This document shows, one piece after another, positions 34,631-45,839 of a stretch of DNA of 64,000 nucleotides (the stretch's first letter is position 1; every line of letters begins with the position of its first letter). The notes under the pieces were generated by a model. The model saw nothing but the letters and a program-made list of their open reading frames with translations. It did not search any database and was not told where the DNA came from. The translations under genes and the position numbers were made by a program. Where the stretch lies: assembly GCA_020091685.1 (NCBI GenBank), contig CM034603.1:11576683-11640682 (forward strand), read 5' to 3'. The DNA comes from Lutjanus erythropterus (lineage: Eukaryota; Chordata; Actinopteri; Lutjaniformes; Lutjanidae).

Positions 34631-34780
34631 CAGTACCATGTACTTTTGTTTACTCTAGAGGGAGGCTGCTGTGTGGGTTCTAATCCCCTCTGTAACCCTC
34701 CCTCCCTTTAGTGGCCACCCTTGCTCTTGTGCACACACACACACACATACACACAGATGCACACAGGCATCTACTCTTTG
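34089..34780. other. Spacer with CA-rich tracts
   Basis: Contains a unique patch near 34235-34330 (GTGTGATTAATGCATCAC), then interrupted CA tracts at 34380-34400, 34556-34627 and 34732-34757. The frames here are CA-repeat artefacts. Confidence 0.5.
34581..34627. repeat. (AC)n microsatellite, about 23 units
   Basis: Uninterrupted AC run. Confidence 0.95.
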
Positions 34781-35905
34781 GTCATTAAAAAACAAAGGAG
34801 GTCAGTATCAGGCAGCTGGGTTCTGTGAAGCGGGAGTTAATCCTCATTTTCAAGGCCCACAGACAAAAAGAAGCCTCGCAGATGAAATGTTTCATGAGTT
34901 ACACATGAACACATCGCTCTTGTGCCACCTTGTTCATCCATCCGTCCATCTATCCACCTCCACCACAACACCAACAGTGTGCATTGTCGTCGAGTCTCTC
35001 AGCTCTTCGTAGGTTGCTGCGGTGAATTATTAGCATGAATCAAGAAGGGAGAGATTAGACTTTTCTCCCCCTCCATAATCGTATTCCACTTCTGCAAAGG
35101 CTTTGATTTCCATGTAGATGGAGCTGTGTTGATAACGGTGGGGAACTGCCCCGGAGAAATGAGGCAGAGCGATAAGATAAGGCAAGCAGATCCCCATCCA
35201 GACAAAAAAAGACAAAGAGGAGAGTCATCACCCCACATGGCGGTTAATCTCCATTCAATCCAGAGATTACCACAGTCAAAAATTCTCATCGCTGCTCCCT
35301 GGCAAATGATTAGTCATCTCCCAGAGGAGAGATGGTTAACTGGTGCTCCCCCTCCCGTGAAATCTTGGACTGATGGCTGATCAATAACTAGTTCCTGGTT
35401 GCAATGACAGAGTAGCAGCTTTGGGATCACGACAACATGTACTTCAAAGGCAGAACACATGCTTTTTGGACATGTGAGATGCTGATTCCTGCTCCACGAC
35501 AGTCCTGCAGCGTGTTAAAGACTTTGACCACTGATTAGTCCATCCAGCTGTATTCCTGACACGAGTATACAGCCGCTGAATGAGCGCGTTATCAAGGAGA
35601 GAGGCCTGTCTACTCAGTATTGTCCTCAGCCTCCACTGAGTTCTATGCTAATGGACTGTTTTAATCGAGTCTAATCGTATTGTTGTTGCAGTGTGTGAGT
35701 GATTAGCATTCAGAGAGGAACGCCGGGGAGAAGCCTGACATCGATAAATGACATGTGACCCTTGACCCTGACTGCTCCGGCTGCTGAAAAGTTCCTCTTC
35801 TTTTATCAGTCGCACCCCAGGCCTCTTCATTTCCTGTTCTCTTGATAACCATAATGTACAGAGACACCAGCAGGACAAAACCCGGAGCACCTGTGGTAAA
35901 ATAAT
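34781..35905. other. Candidate conserved non-coding block 15
   Basis: Long unique block: GCGGTGAATTATTAGCATG, AGCGATAAGATAAGGC (two overlapping GATA words), GGCGGTTAATCTCCATTC, CAAATGATTAGTCATCTCC and GTGAGTGATTAGCATTCAG. Many ATTAG/TAAT cores. Frames of 60-96 codons on both strands have no recognisable product. Confidence 0.4.
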
Positions 35906-36007
35906 ACACCCATTTTTTTTTTATTGAAGCAGATAAGAAAGTTGTTCAATCTAACTGTCATACATCAGTTACATGAGTGCTATGATAATGTTTAGCATGC
36001 AAGCTTT

Positions 36008-36110
36008 TGAGTAGAGATGTTCCAATACCATTTTTTCTTCCCGATACCGATAGCTGAACTTTACAAATTGGCTGATATATACACTACCAGTCCAATTGGT
36101 AAAGAATCCA
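36008..36110. repeat. Interspersed repeat fragment (CCGATACCGATA type)
   Basis: GATGTTCCAATACCATTTT, CCCGATACCGATAGCTGAA and GGCTGATATATACACTACC are wording I recognise from a widespread teleost repeat. Confidence 0.55.
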
Positions 36111-36151
36111 TTTTGTATTTACATACTTTAAAATGTTGCTGATGGGGAACT

Positions 36152-36612
36152 TTAAACTTCCCATGAAGTCAAATTTGATGTTTAAACTGAGAGTTTTTTT
36201 TTAATTTTTTTTATCACATATGGGTTGAGCCACATGTCACCTATATGCCATTATTTGACCCAACAATGACAAAGTAGCCATTTTGCGGATATTGTGGGGT
36301 ATTTTAATGGTATTTCAGAGATTTCCCTAGGATTTCTGGGAGCTGGGCCTCACGGCACAAAAGGACAGTTTTATAACTTTATAAAGTGAGTTTCCCCATT
36401 TGGAAAATAGAAAAGATACCTTAATTTGTTGCTAAAGTAAGTTAGCTAAAGGCTAATTGCCAATAATGACAATGAACACACACCGCTATTGGCTACTGCA
36501 AACGCCAATCAATAACTGGATATCTTGACTTTCTTGACCCTCCCTAGCTGCCTCTTTTACAGGAAATACGTAGGCAATAGGCACTCCAGTAGCTGTTTCA
36601 TGGGAACTTCAA
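36152..36612 (+). mobile_element. Short TIR element, family J copy 2
   Basis: The left TTAAACTTCCCATGAAGTC and the right CATGGGAACTTCAA form inverted ends. The interior matches copy 1 at 33075. Length about 461 bp, no ORF. Confidence 0.75.
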
Positions 36613-36639
36613 TGAGAATGGGGCTGCTTGTAGTGACAA

Positions 36640-37110
36640 ACTCACAGAAAAATATCACCTAACTTCAGTTCCCCTAAGAATTATAGGATGTCATTTTTCA
36701 GCTTATTTTAGATTCTGAATGAAACAGTTTGAGTTCATTCTCACTGCTCTTTTCAATGGCATTTCCAGATGTAAAGGTAGCTGTTTTGGTGAAAAAGCTC
36801 CGTTAAACCCATTGTGCACTACTTGACCAGCACCAAACAGCAGACAGACAAAGTTAGTGACTAGCCGATGAGCATATTGGAGCATTTAGCAGCTAACGGG
36901 TCAGATATTTTAGTCTGCAGTTGGTGCAGCAAAAGGTAAAAAGAATGTTAAATGTTGGGCTTACATTCATCAGGTGGACATACACAACTTAAAATTGATG
37001 CTAATGCTGCTCCATGTCTGCAGGGTGTGAGCAGTTTGCTAATATGTTCACCATATGACATTTTTATGTCAGTGCTGAATATGCTAACAGCTTGCTCCAC
37101 TTTTCTCAAG
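36640..37110 (-). repeat. Interspersed repeat, family F copy 2 (inverted)
   Basis: CATTCTCACTGCTCTTTTC, AAAAAGCTCCGTTAAACCC and CATTTAGCAGCTAACGGGT are the reverse complement of family F wording at 14.5 and 63.1 kb. The distal part (TTACATTCATCAGGTGGAC, TGCTCCATGTCTGC) continues to about 37110. Confidence 0.6.
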
Positions 37111-37204
37111 TGGCCCAAATATCCACTGCTTTAACCAACAAGGACTAGGTCTATTGTTACCCTTTCCTTTTCCCTCTGAGTTGTACTTCTGTTACACAGA
37201 ACCA

Positions 37205-37600
37205 TCTGGGAAGTCAGCCTTAGAAACTGTTTGGAAAGGGGCAGGTACTTTTAAAAAAACACTTGGCAGATGATTGGATTAACCATCTGTCTAACATGGG
37301 CTAACTTCAACCAATCAGATCAACGCTTCCATGGATGCTTCTCGCTGCTGTCACACCTAAAACCACACCTGTAGCTGCCAGTCGTCCCTCCTAAGATGCT
37401 GATTGGCTGCAACACTTTTGGTGCAGATACAAACGGATAACTTGAAGCCTGGCAAGATGGATTCTTGTAACTCCGGGTGCCTCACAAGGCAAATGCTGAA
37501 TAACAGTAGAGGATCAACGCAGCCAAAATACAGCATAACATATACAGCGCTGATCATCGGGATTTTAAAATGTGTCTGGGTCACACGTTTAGCTGTGTTG
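37205..37600. repeat. Probable interspersed repeat (CCAATCAGATCAACGC type)
   Basis: GGGGCAGGTACTTTTAAAA, GGCAGATGATTGGATTAACC and CAACCAATCAGATCAACGC resemble a common teleost repeat. No second copy in this window, so confidence is limited. Confidence 0.4.
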
Positions 37601-38599
37601 CACTTCTGTGTCTTGATGCTGTTGTTGTGTCTTGTTTGAGTCTGAAAGCCACAGCACTAGCTCATTAATCTCATGTTGCCAGACTTGTCAAGGTCACGAA
37701 GGCCTGGAGAAAATCTTGTTCATAAAACATGAGATATTCAGACCATGAGGAATTTTCTGATGCACCCACTCAACTAACTTTGAAAATGGAAACTCTGCTT
37801 TGTTTTCTGTTTGAGTAGAAAGTTATGTCTTTTAACTAACCTTTGATTTCTTGAAAGTGCCTGAATGTCGTAGTTGAATTTCAAAACATCAGCAGTGAAC
37901 TGGGAGGGAGTGAGAGGATGTAACCAATCACTTAAACCACATCTGATTCATGCTGACATTTGTCAAGTGTAAATGCATCATTATTATTAAGCTACACATA
38001 CACACAAAATATCAACCTTGAACACTCTAAAGTGCAGCATGGAGGCAGGCAGTCTAACTACAGCATGAAGGATACATATGGTTGAAGATCAAGCTCAGGG
38101 TGTGACGGTTTATTAGCTGCTGATATTAAATCACATGAACAGGAAATAAAGCAGATGGACAATGACAGGTGCCAGTTTTCATTTTGGGAGGGAAAAAGCA
38201 ACGGATTTATATCCATCTGCTGATCTCGCATTCTTAATTAGAAGCGCTAACACAATGTGGTTACATTGCATCTGTACACTATTTGGATACAGCATAGCAT
38301 ACAGATAACTTCTGCCAGTTATTAGAAGTGTAAACATCTTGATTATTGTCTACTGAAGAAAACTGGCAACGTCTTAACTCCATATGCATCTTTTTTTGCT
38401 CCTGCATTCATGCCATTCTTATTGTTTAATGACTTATGAGCAGTCGTGCATAGACCAAAATGTTAATCGGTTATTGTTCTGAGTCAATTGACCATTTTCA
38501 CATGGCAGCCATTTTCCTCTGACAAAGGGAAGAAAACTCAAATGTTCCAAGTTACATGTTAAATAAATGTAGAGCATCTGAGCGTCTCAGATTCTGATT
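37601..38599. other. AT-rich spacer, nothing recognised
   Basis: No ORF or clear repeat ends. Possible outer parts of the next foldback element lie near its right edge. Confidence 0.4.
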
Positions 38600-39300
38600 T
38601 CACCACTTTGTGATTGATCAGTAACTGAAAACACAATGAATTGTGAAACTCTGGAGGGACAACACATTTAATAACCCATTAGCGACTGTAGCTAACATTA
38701 GCATTCAGCCACTTCCTGGCTAACGCTACCTAAGTAAGGCATACATTAATTCTGAAATATCAATGCACATCCTGGATGCATTTATTCATGCTTTGAAATA
38801 AAACCCATTGGATTATAATCAAGCTTGCTTTGTAACATTAGCTAGTTGTCTTACTGTCTCTTCACCTGACTCTTCAGAAATGTTCTACATAAGTCAGTAA
38901 CAATATGTGACATTTTGCTCACTGGAAAACATGTTTCTGAATAACGTTCATAGAGATTATGTCCAAAATAAAAGTGTGTCACAAGCACTGTAACCCACAC
39001 TGTATGTAATCAAGATTGTGATGTAAGCTAGTTGACTCTTCAACTGAAATGTTCTGGTTAAGTTAGTAACATTATGAAATATTTTGCTTGCAGCGTTCAT
39101 ACAGATTACATCAAACACAAAAGTGTGAAGCACAGTAATGGTAGCTAGGAAGTGGCTACATGCTAATGTCCAGCTCACAGGAGTTAATTGATTATCAAAT
39201 ATTTTGTTTTTTCTACCTTGAAATATGGCCAGATGTCCATCCAGAGTTTCACTCTTAATTGTCTTTTCAGTTACTGATCAATCACGAAGTGTTCAAATGA
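38600..39300. mobile_element. Foldback element with internal tandem duplication, family M
   Basis: The left arm (CACTTTGTGATTGATCAGTA near 38615; AGCCACTTCCTGGCTAACG near 38707) recurs inverted (GGTAGCTAGGAAGTGGCTA near 39140; TTACTGATCAATCACGAAGT near 39271). Between the arms lie two direct copies of a 130-180 bp unit at about 38811-38996 and 39001-39138 (AGCTAGTTG...CTTCA..TGAAATGTTC). No coding content. Confidence 0.75.
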
Positions 39301-39499
39301 AACAGTTTTTTCAAAATTCTTTATATCATAACTTGCAACCTGGAACACAGGTGTATGATATTGAAGCATGTCACTCTAAGCTGTAGATAACATATAAACT
39401 ATGCTATGCACATTTTTCTGAATAATAAGCGAATCCAAAGAGGTTTTATCACATAAATGCTAAGCTGACCTGCAGGTCGATCACCCATCTCCTGGTGAT

Positions 39500-39691
39500 G
39501 TAAGTCTTGATACTCAATTATAGATGTAAATAGTGAAAAGAGTGAGGTGGTATTGTCTTTGCCCACTCAGCAACTCTGAGCACACATCGGTTTCTTCAGG
39601 GTACCATGGAAACACACGACACTTTGGTCATGTCCGGTTTGTCAAAGAGGCCTTTTATTTCAGCGAATGCATTGGGTATTTAGAAATCCCA

Positions 39692-39765
<74 letters not shown>

Positions 39766-40120
39766 TGTGCGTGCTCTTTCCACCCACACATCACTGTGAT
39801 CAAATTGTCACAAGGGCCCGATGACAAAGACAGTGTGACAGTATGTGATTTATTGTGTCAGAAAAGAAAGTAAGAGAGGGTAATTGAGGGGTAAGTGGAG
39901 GAAACAAAGTTTGCAGGTGTCAGCGTAACTTTGTCTGCCATCACAAGACTATGATGAATTTATTCATGGGTGGGTGATGCTGCCAAGTCAAGGACAAACA
40001 CCATATAATTACCCCATAAATTTAGGAAGTGATTAATTCTAAATTCCAGCTATTTAATTAAAATATGCAAATAGTCAGCCATCGCTGTAACATGCGACAC
40101 ACTTAGCAGAGTAACAAAGT
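39500..40120. other. Candidate conserved non-coding block 16 split by a microsatellite
   Basis: Unique flanks on both sides of the (CA)35: GCATTGGGTATTTAGAAATC before, and TCACAAGGGCCCGATGACAA, ATATAATTACCCCATAAAT and AATTAAAATATGCAAATAG after. An octamer, ATGCAAAT, lies near 40065. Confidence 0.35.
39693..39762. repeat. (CA)35 microsatellite
   Basis: Seventy uninterrupted bases, the longest microsatellite in the window. The 88- and 68-codon frames are Thr/His repeat artefacts. Confidence 0.97.
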
Positions 40121-40700
40121 TTGACGGGAGTTCAGTCACTTCCAGAGACCACACACACACATATACACACACTCACACACACACTCACACACTACATCTG
40201 TCTCCATTGCACATTTGCGCCATTGCGCATCACTGATTTACTGAGCACATTTGGGTCCAACAGTGGTGACTCAAGCAAGCTGACTCCTTCAAAGCAGAAG
40301 AAGAGTTGGAGAGCCATTACAGATATAATTGGATTTCATTTCAACCATGTGAGTGGAAAAAAGACTTGTCACCACCCTGAAGAAAATGGAGCCAAAATAC
40401 AATCATTGTATTTACTGCACTGCATAGAGGGGGTGTGTTTGTGTTAATGTACAGATGTGTGTTTCACCCCGTGTGCCTCTGTTTGTGTGAGTGTGAGTTC
40501 TCAGTGTCTCAGTGTGGGTGTGTGCTGCACATCCCAATGCATAAAATCCCCAGACACTTACACAAGTGTCAAATGAATCCAAAGAAAGAGAGAGAAATGG
40601 GTTTTCCTGACGCTCTTTAAAGCGATGCATCAGAAAGGGACATACTGAAGGCAGTAAATGCAGGACAGGAGGAAACCACAGCTTCAGCAATGCTTCTCCA
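40121..40700. other. CA/GT-rich tracts and unique spacer
   Basis: Interrupted CA tracts at 40149-40194 and GTGTGTTT-rich words at 40430-40530. A unique patch near 40310-40370 includes TACAGATATAATTGGATTTC. No gene supported; the 108- and 92-codon frames follow the tracts. Confidence 0.4.
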
Positions 40701-42660
40701 CTTTTCAGAAAAAAGCCTCACAAATGGTATGTTGTGTCTGTCAATGCTGCACAGCAAAAATGTCCATCTTGACAAGACCTTCAGTCTGTGAAACTGAACT
40801 GAAACTGACAAAAAAAGGCAATCAAAAAAGCTATCAGACATGCAGTTAACACTGAAGACAAGGTTATGAAAACAGATGCATGGTGTCAAGAGCTGTAAAC
40901 AGCTCTCAGTATATACACTGTAAGTATCGACCAAGTAGTATTGAAACTTCGGCATTCAGACAATAGCTGCATTCAATCCTTTTTGCAACCAGATCTAAAA
41001 AAGAATGACTATTTTTACTTTAATGCAACATGTGATAGGCCCATCAGTGCAGCCAAAGTTAGCATACAGTCTGTTGTGGTGAAGTCAAGTGTGGTGTATT
41101 AGTCAGTTTGCAGTTCAGAATACTGAGATGCCACCATAACGTTTGAAAATATGGAAGTTAAATGATAACCAGCCCTAATGGTGTCTAGTTAGTGCTAGCA
41201 ATCTAATATTTTTAGCATATGCTTGGCAGCTAAAATACATTGGCTACTATTAGAGTAGCTTATAAAGTGATGCTGTACTCACACATTATTGGTAGAATAG
41301 GAAGAAAAGTGTTCATGCATTATTCTAAGATGGCTACCCACTGCTAGCTTTGTAGTCTTGTATCAGATACAGCCTAAATTAGTTTAACTTTTGTTGCTCT
41401 GTGTATTTGCAGCACTTCATTAAGAGGTAAAACCAAATAGTTTTAAACAAACCTGCACTGCCAAAGCAATTCAAAGACTTCAGAGGACAGTTGTTCGTAT
41501 TGGGGCGGCGATATGAAAATATTGTGTGCCTACTACTGAGGAGGATGGATGAAGAGTGTAATTAAATTTAATTTAAATTTTTATAGCTGATATTTGATTT
41601 TACATCGATGTAAGTGGCCTGGGACCAAATGAATCTGCAAGCTCATGTGTCATTTGCTCTGGCGTCTGGCAGCCTTTCTGTTGAAATAGATTTCCACCAC
41701 CCTCATCTTTTGTCTGGCCAATCACAGCTGTTTATGTTAATATAAGGCAGGTTTGATACAATGATTGACCAGCTTGAAACCGGACCAAGCATCATGTTTC
41801 ATTGCTTTGACTTTTTTCGGTCTGTTCTTTTTGTGGACTTAAAGAACGAAGTGTAGAAGCTTTATATGACATTGGTGTGATGCCACTCTTGTAGGACTAT
41901 TTATCTTTTGAATTAACATTTTAAACGCAGGAATATAAGAAACTTTAAGATACTTTAATGTTAGGAATTAAAGTAGATATGAGATGGGTAAATTAACACT
42001 AATCTGACATGTGCACGTGCATGTACGTACGTGCACAAGCACCTTCTGTACTTCATGCCACTCCTGCATAAGTCAGTGCCCCACTTGTGCCACCCCAGTC
42101 AAAAGAGTGTGGAAACGCCCCTTCTCAGTGCATTCTCAGTCATTTTTCAAAATTATGAAGTGGATGTAGTTAGGCTCAAACCTGGGGGAATAAAGAAATA
42201 AATAAGTTTAAGTTTAAATAAGTTTTATTAATTGATTGGTGGTAAAACAAAAGCATAAAACATTACCTTTCTTTTTAAACTCCATTTGAATGATTTAATC
42301 AAAAAAGTATTATTAATTAAATATGTTATTAAATATGTATTGATTGTATTTTTTTGACTCATTTGATAACTTTTTATAGATTTGATCAGTTACAGGCTTC
42401 CATGTCAGTCCACAAAAAATACTTTTGTTGAAGCAGGTGAAAAAACAGTTAGTAGGTTAGAGATTTTTTCCCTTTTCCCAATGCAAATCACATGGCTTAA
42501 GAGTATTTTGTGACTACGTTGATATGAATGTAGTTGTGTGCCAGATTTTAAGACATTAACATTTTTGAAACAGGTGTAAACAAGTCAGGTTTCCTCATTT
42601 CTAGCCACACACGTTCACCTTTTTCAAAAAAAAAAAAAAAGAAAACAAGATGTTAAGGCT
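40701..42660. other. AT-rich spacer with a palindromic patch
   Basis: Mostly unrecognised AT-rich sequence. GTGCACGT at 42011 and ACGTGCAC at 42029 are the arms of an imperfect palindrome that contains an E-box (CACGTG). A (A)15 run lies at 42626-42640. The 112-codon minus-strand frame at 40617-40955 has no recognisable features. Confidence 0.4.
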
Positions 42661-43515
42661 CAATCCAAGATAAATGACGAGCTTAGATGGGTATATTTTG
42701 CAGCGCGGCACCCAGATACCACACCAGTCTTTTAGGAACGCGCCAGCAAAGTGGAGCTCCACACAGGGAGTTGAGGCGAGGGAGGAGGGAGCCGGGGAGC
42801 ATTTGATTTTCCATCAAGCGGATTCAGATGCCTTCAGACCTCCCCTTCACAGCCCTGACAGGCACACCTACATACACATCTTCGCATCATCACACTCCTG
42901 TGCACATGCAGACAGATGGGTGCAGCTGCTGCACACCTCTCTGTGTCTAACTGACATATATATTTAACCACCCACACATACTTTACATGACACACATGCA
43001 CGCAAGATGCAAATTGAGGCACACTGACACACAGGTAGACTTTCCATGCACTCGCTGCTCCACGTGTGCAGGGCTGCCCCGGTGCATTCACCAGGGATTT
43101 GGGAGTTTAACTGGTGCAGGCCCCAGATTGGAGGCTTTGATCAACATGCAGTGGAGTTAGTTAACCAAGATGTTGACTATGAGTTATTTAGAGGCTGGAA
43201 GCTGCTGTGGACAAACACACAAAACCACAGAGCCCGCTTCTCTGACATCTGGATTCTGGGCTTCCCTCTCCTCCCACCGTCTCCTCATCTCCATCCTAAA
43301 TGTGCCAGCCTTTTGTTTAGAGAGTTTTTTATCTGGTGGAATATGAGGCTTGACAATACACAGAAATGATAATAAGGCTCCTCTTCTGATATTTTGAGGC
43401 TCTGACCCAGTTTTGATTTGTTCCACGGGGGGCGTTACTGCGATACATGGCTTCAGAACACAACTCTAAATCCTAATAAACAGTGAAGCTGCTCTATAAT
43501 TACACCAAAAACTTT
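42661..43515. other. Candidate conserved non-coding block 17
   Basis: Unique sequence in two parts (42690-42860; 43040-43510) around a CA-rich middle: AGGAACGCGCCAGCAAAGTG, CATCAAGCGGATTCAGATG, GATTGGAGGCTTTGATCAAC, GATAATAAGGCTCC. The 107-codon frame is not recognisable. Confidence 0.35.
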
Positions 43516-43737
43516 CCCAGCGCAAACAAGCAGTGGTGGAGAGAGTACTGAAGATCTGTACTCAAGTATTGCTGAAATTGCAAGCAAAACTACTGGTACA
43601 TAAGTAAAAGCTTCTCATGAACTACTTTTTAACCATTAATGTTTAATGTCACAGTTCCAGGGCTGCAACTAAAGATTATTTTCATTATTGATTAGTCTAT
43701 CATTTTCTCAATTTTCTCAATCTCTGAAAAGTTGCAC

Positions 43738-44322
43738 TGCAACCTCTCATGGTTCAGTATTGAGCAAAGAATTTCTTCCAGCTTGGTCACAGTGTTCAGC
43801 TGTACTATTAACTCAAAAATGCCAACACTTCTATTTGAACAAATAGTTCAACATACACACACATAACCACAACACTAGATTTGCTGGTGACACTGTGGTA
43901 CCCAGCACAAGGGCTAATTCATTGAGAAAAACTTTTATTTAGAGAGCCATAATGAATTGGAATAATTTACCCCTTAATGTTCACCCACTAAAAAATGAAT
44001 TAACCTTTAAAAAGAATATGCAGAGGTATTTATTCATGCAGATGATAGACTGAATAGGAGGTATAACTCTTCAGTGTTGTGTTTTGCTTCAAATAGGTTG
44101 CAAAATTCTTGTTCTCTTTAAGAATTTTAATCATTTATATATAGATTTTTATTAGCACTTTACCTAAATATATGGACAGTGTTGACTGCTTTTAATATAT
44201 TGTTGTAATTTCTGTAGAAATTATTGTTTTTGTTGCATTTGTTTCATGTAAAGTGGTGTGTATTGTTTGTTCAGGATCGCAGGAAGACTAGCTGACTGCC
44301 ATGGTATCAGTTAATGAAGATC
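43738..44322 (+). mobile_element. 5'-truncated LINE tail
   Basis: It comprises the ORF2 C-terminal remnant (separate entry), an AT-rich 3' region and the end CAGGAAGACTAGCTGACTGC..GGTATCAGTTAATGAAGATC. That end resembles the 3' end of teleost non-LTR retrotransposons as I know them. It interrupts family H. Confidence 0.6.
43847..44053 (+). pseudogene. Non-LTR retrotransposon ORF2 C-terminal remnant
   Basis: Frame +: HNHNTRFAGDTVVPSTRANS, then LRKTFI, an in-frame TAG at the usual Tyr position (about 43939), RAIMNWNNLPLNV, a basic FKKNMQRYLF end, and a natural stop at 44051-44053. The pattern H-x-x-N-T-R ... R-x-N-S-L-R-K-x-F ... W-N-x-L-P ... F-K-K-x-x-x-x-Y-L is typical of the C-terminus of jockey/Rex/CR1-like reverse-transcriptase proteins. 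Only the last 70 or so codons remain, with one nonsense change and a probable frameshift upstream. Not functional. Confidence 0.7.
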
Positions 44323-44605
44323 AGTTGTTTAGTCTGTGAAATTCCAGAAAATCGTGAAAATCAGACCATTTTATTCTTTGAGAATAACGACATAAGCTAA
44401 TTTAAGATGTGACCCCATGTCGTTTATAAAGGAAAAACATAAAATTGACCAAGGTAACAAGTTTGCTCAACTGTTATTGGAGCATCGACCAAAAAAGGGG
44501 CGGTACTTAAGAAGGGTCAGTTGCCCCTGGTCTTCTCTACAAGTACCTAATAAAATGACTTAATTACTGTAATTTTAGTAGTTGTAATTAGTTCTCTCCA
44601 CCCTT

Positions 44606-45700
44606 GCAAACAGGTTATGTTTGATGGATGGCTGAGCTTAATCTACGCAACCTACTTTGAACGGAAACAACTGCAGGTACATGAGGAATCAGCCAGAATG
44701 AGAGAGATGCTACACGTGTGTGAGAGTCTTTGAAGGAGGAGGAGAGGAACAAGATCTGAAGGTAGCAGTGAGTGACAGAAAGGTAGAAGACAATGAGAGT
44801 TAAATGAAAAATAGATCGAGAAAGAGCCAGATGGAGGTTTGAATATTCTGCTAACTGCTATCCCTCCACATGTACTGTAGCGTGACGTGCGGCTGTCGCC
44901 ATAACCCGCCCGATGAAGAATGAGGCAGATGCGTAATGGTGTAGGAGAAGAACTCAAATGTCAGTCGGTAATGGGCAGCCTGTTATATTAATCACAGTCA
45001 GGGGCCTCCTTAAGACTCCAACATCCTTGGGGAGGAGTGTCATAAAAAATAAGGCAGTAAAGAGAACTGTGTAGCAATGCAGCATGAAAAATGCCCTCCA
45101 TCTGCAGTGACTCAGCCAGTGAATCCAAGGTAAAGAGGAATATGTTTGCCCTCTCTCTTTCTCCTCTCATCTCTGCGCTATCTCTCTCTCTGTCTGTCTC
45201 TCTGTCTCCACGCACGCTTCGGTTCATAGGCTCAGCTCCGCACACACAAACCCAGACTCTGAGAAAAAAGGAGGAGAGATGGAAAGGGAGACACTTGCTT
45301 CAGCACATTATCAAGGCCTGCTTGCATTCATCAGGTCCCGTGTACATGCGATTCCAGTCATTATCCCCAAATAGACATATGAATTCATGCATGCCTCCTC
45401 AAACAATCACTACTGTCTTTCCTTTTCTAAATCAAACAGCAGATGCAGGCGTTTTCTTCTTCTACCCCCCTCCAGTTGGCTAATCTGTTAATTCTACATT
45501 CCCTGGGTGAGACAGACAATAAGGACGATGGGCTTCCACGTTAAAACCCCCGGCTATCGGATCTACATGGTGAGAGTGTCTATTGTTACAGGGCTTTCTA
45601 ATGTAAATAGGCGGTGTAAACAACAATCACTACATGCTACTGTCCTAGATAGATACTACTGTGCACTGCAACACAATTAAGCACAAAGACATATTTATGC
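44606..45700. other. Candidate conserved non-coding block 18
   Basis: Unique stretches (44870-45130 and 45290-45680) flank CT-rich sequence at 45148-45215: GTAGCGTGACGTGCGGCTG, GATGAAGAATGAGGCAGATG, GTGACTCAGCCAGTGAATCC (AP-1-like TGACTCA), ATGAATTCATGCATGCC. The 130-codon frame 45091-45483 crosses the CT-rich tract and is unconvincing. Confidence 0.35.
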
Positions 45701-45839
45701 ACGACTGGGTACACTCACATTCATGCTTCGCAGTAGACCGTAGTGAGGCCGAGGACAGCACATGCATAAACAAGCATGAGCTCTCATTTAGCTGGAGTCC
45801 ACAATGAGGAGTAAGGCCACTCTGTCATTCAGTCCTCTT

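Larger units (their letters stand above)
43530..44605 (+). mobile_element. Nested repeat cluster: family N containing family H containing a LINE tail
   Basis: Family N begins at GGTGGAGAGAGTACTGAAGA and appears to close with GTTAGTTC-like wording near 44580-44605 (AATTAGTTCTCTCCACCC). Inside it, family H starts at AGGGCTGCAACTAAAG (43662), breaks after TTTTCTCAATTTTC and resumes at TTGTTTAGTCTGTGAAATTC (44327). Between the two halves of H lies a 5'-truncated LINE end. Confidence 0.6.

Noticed and set aside
36703..37134. Short frames over 36.7-37.1 kb
   Set aside because: They fall in an inverted copy of interspersed family F.
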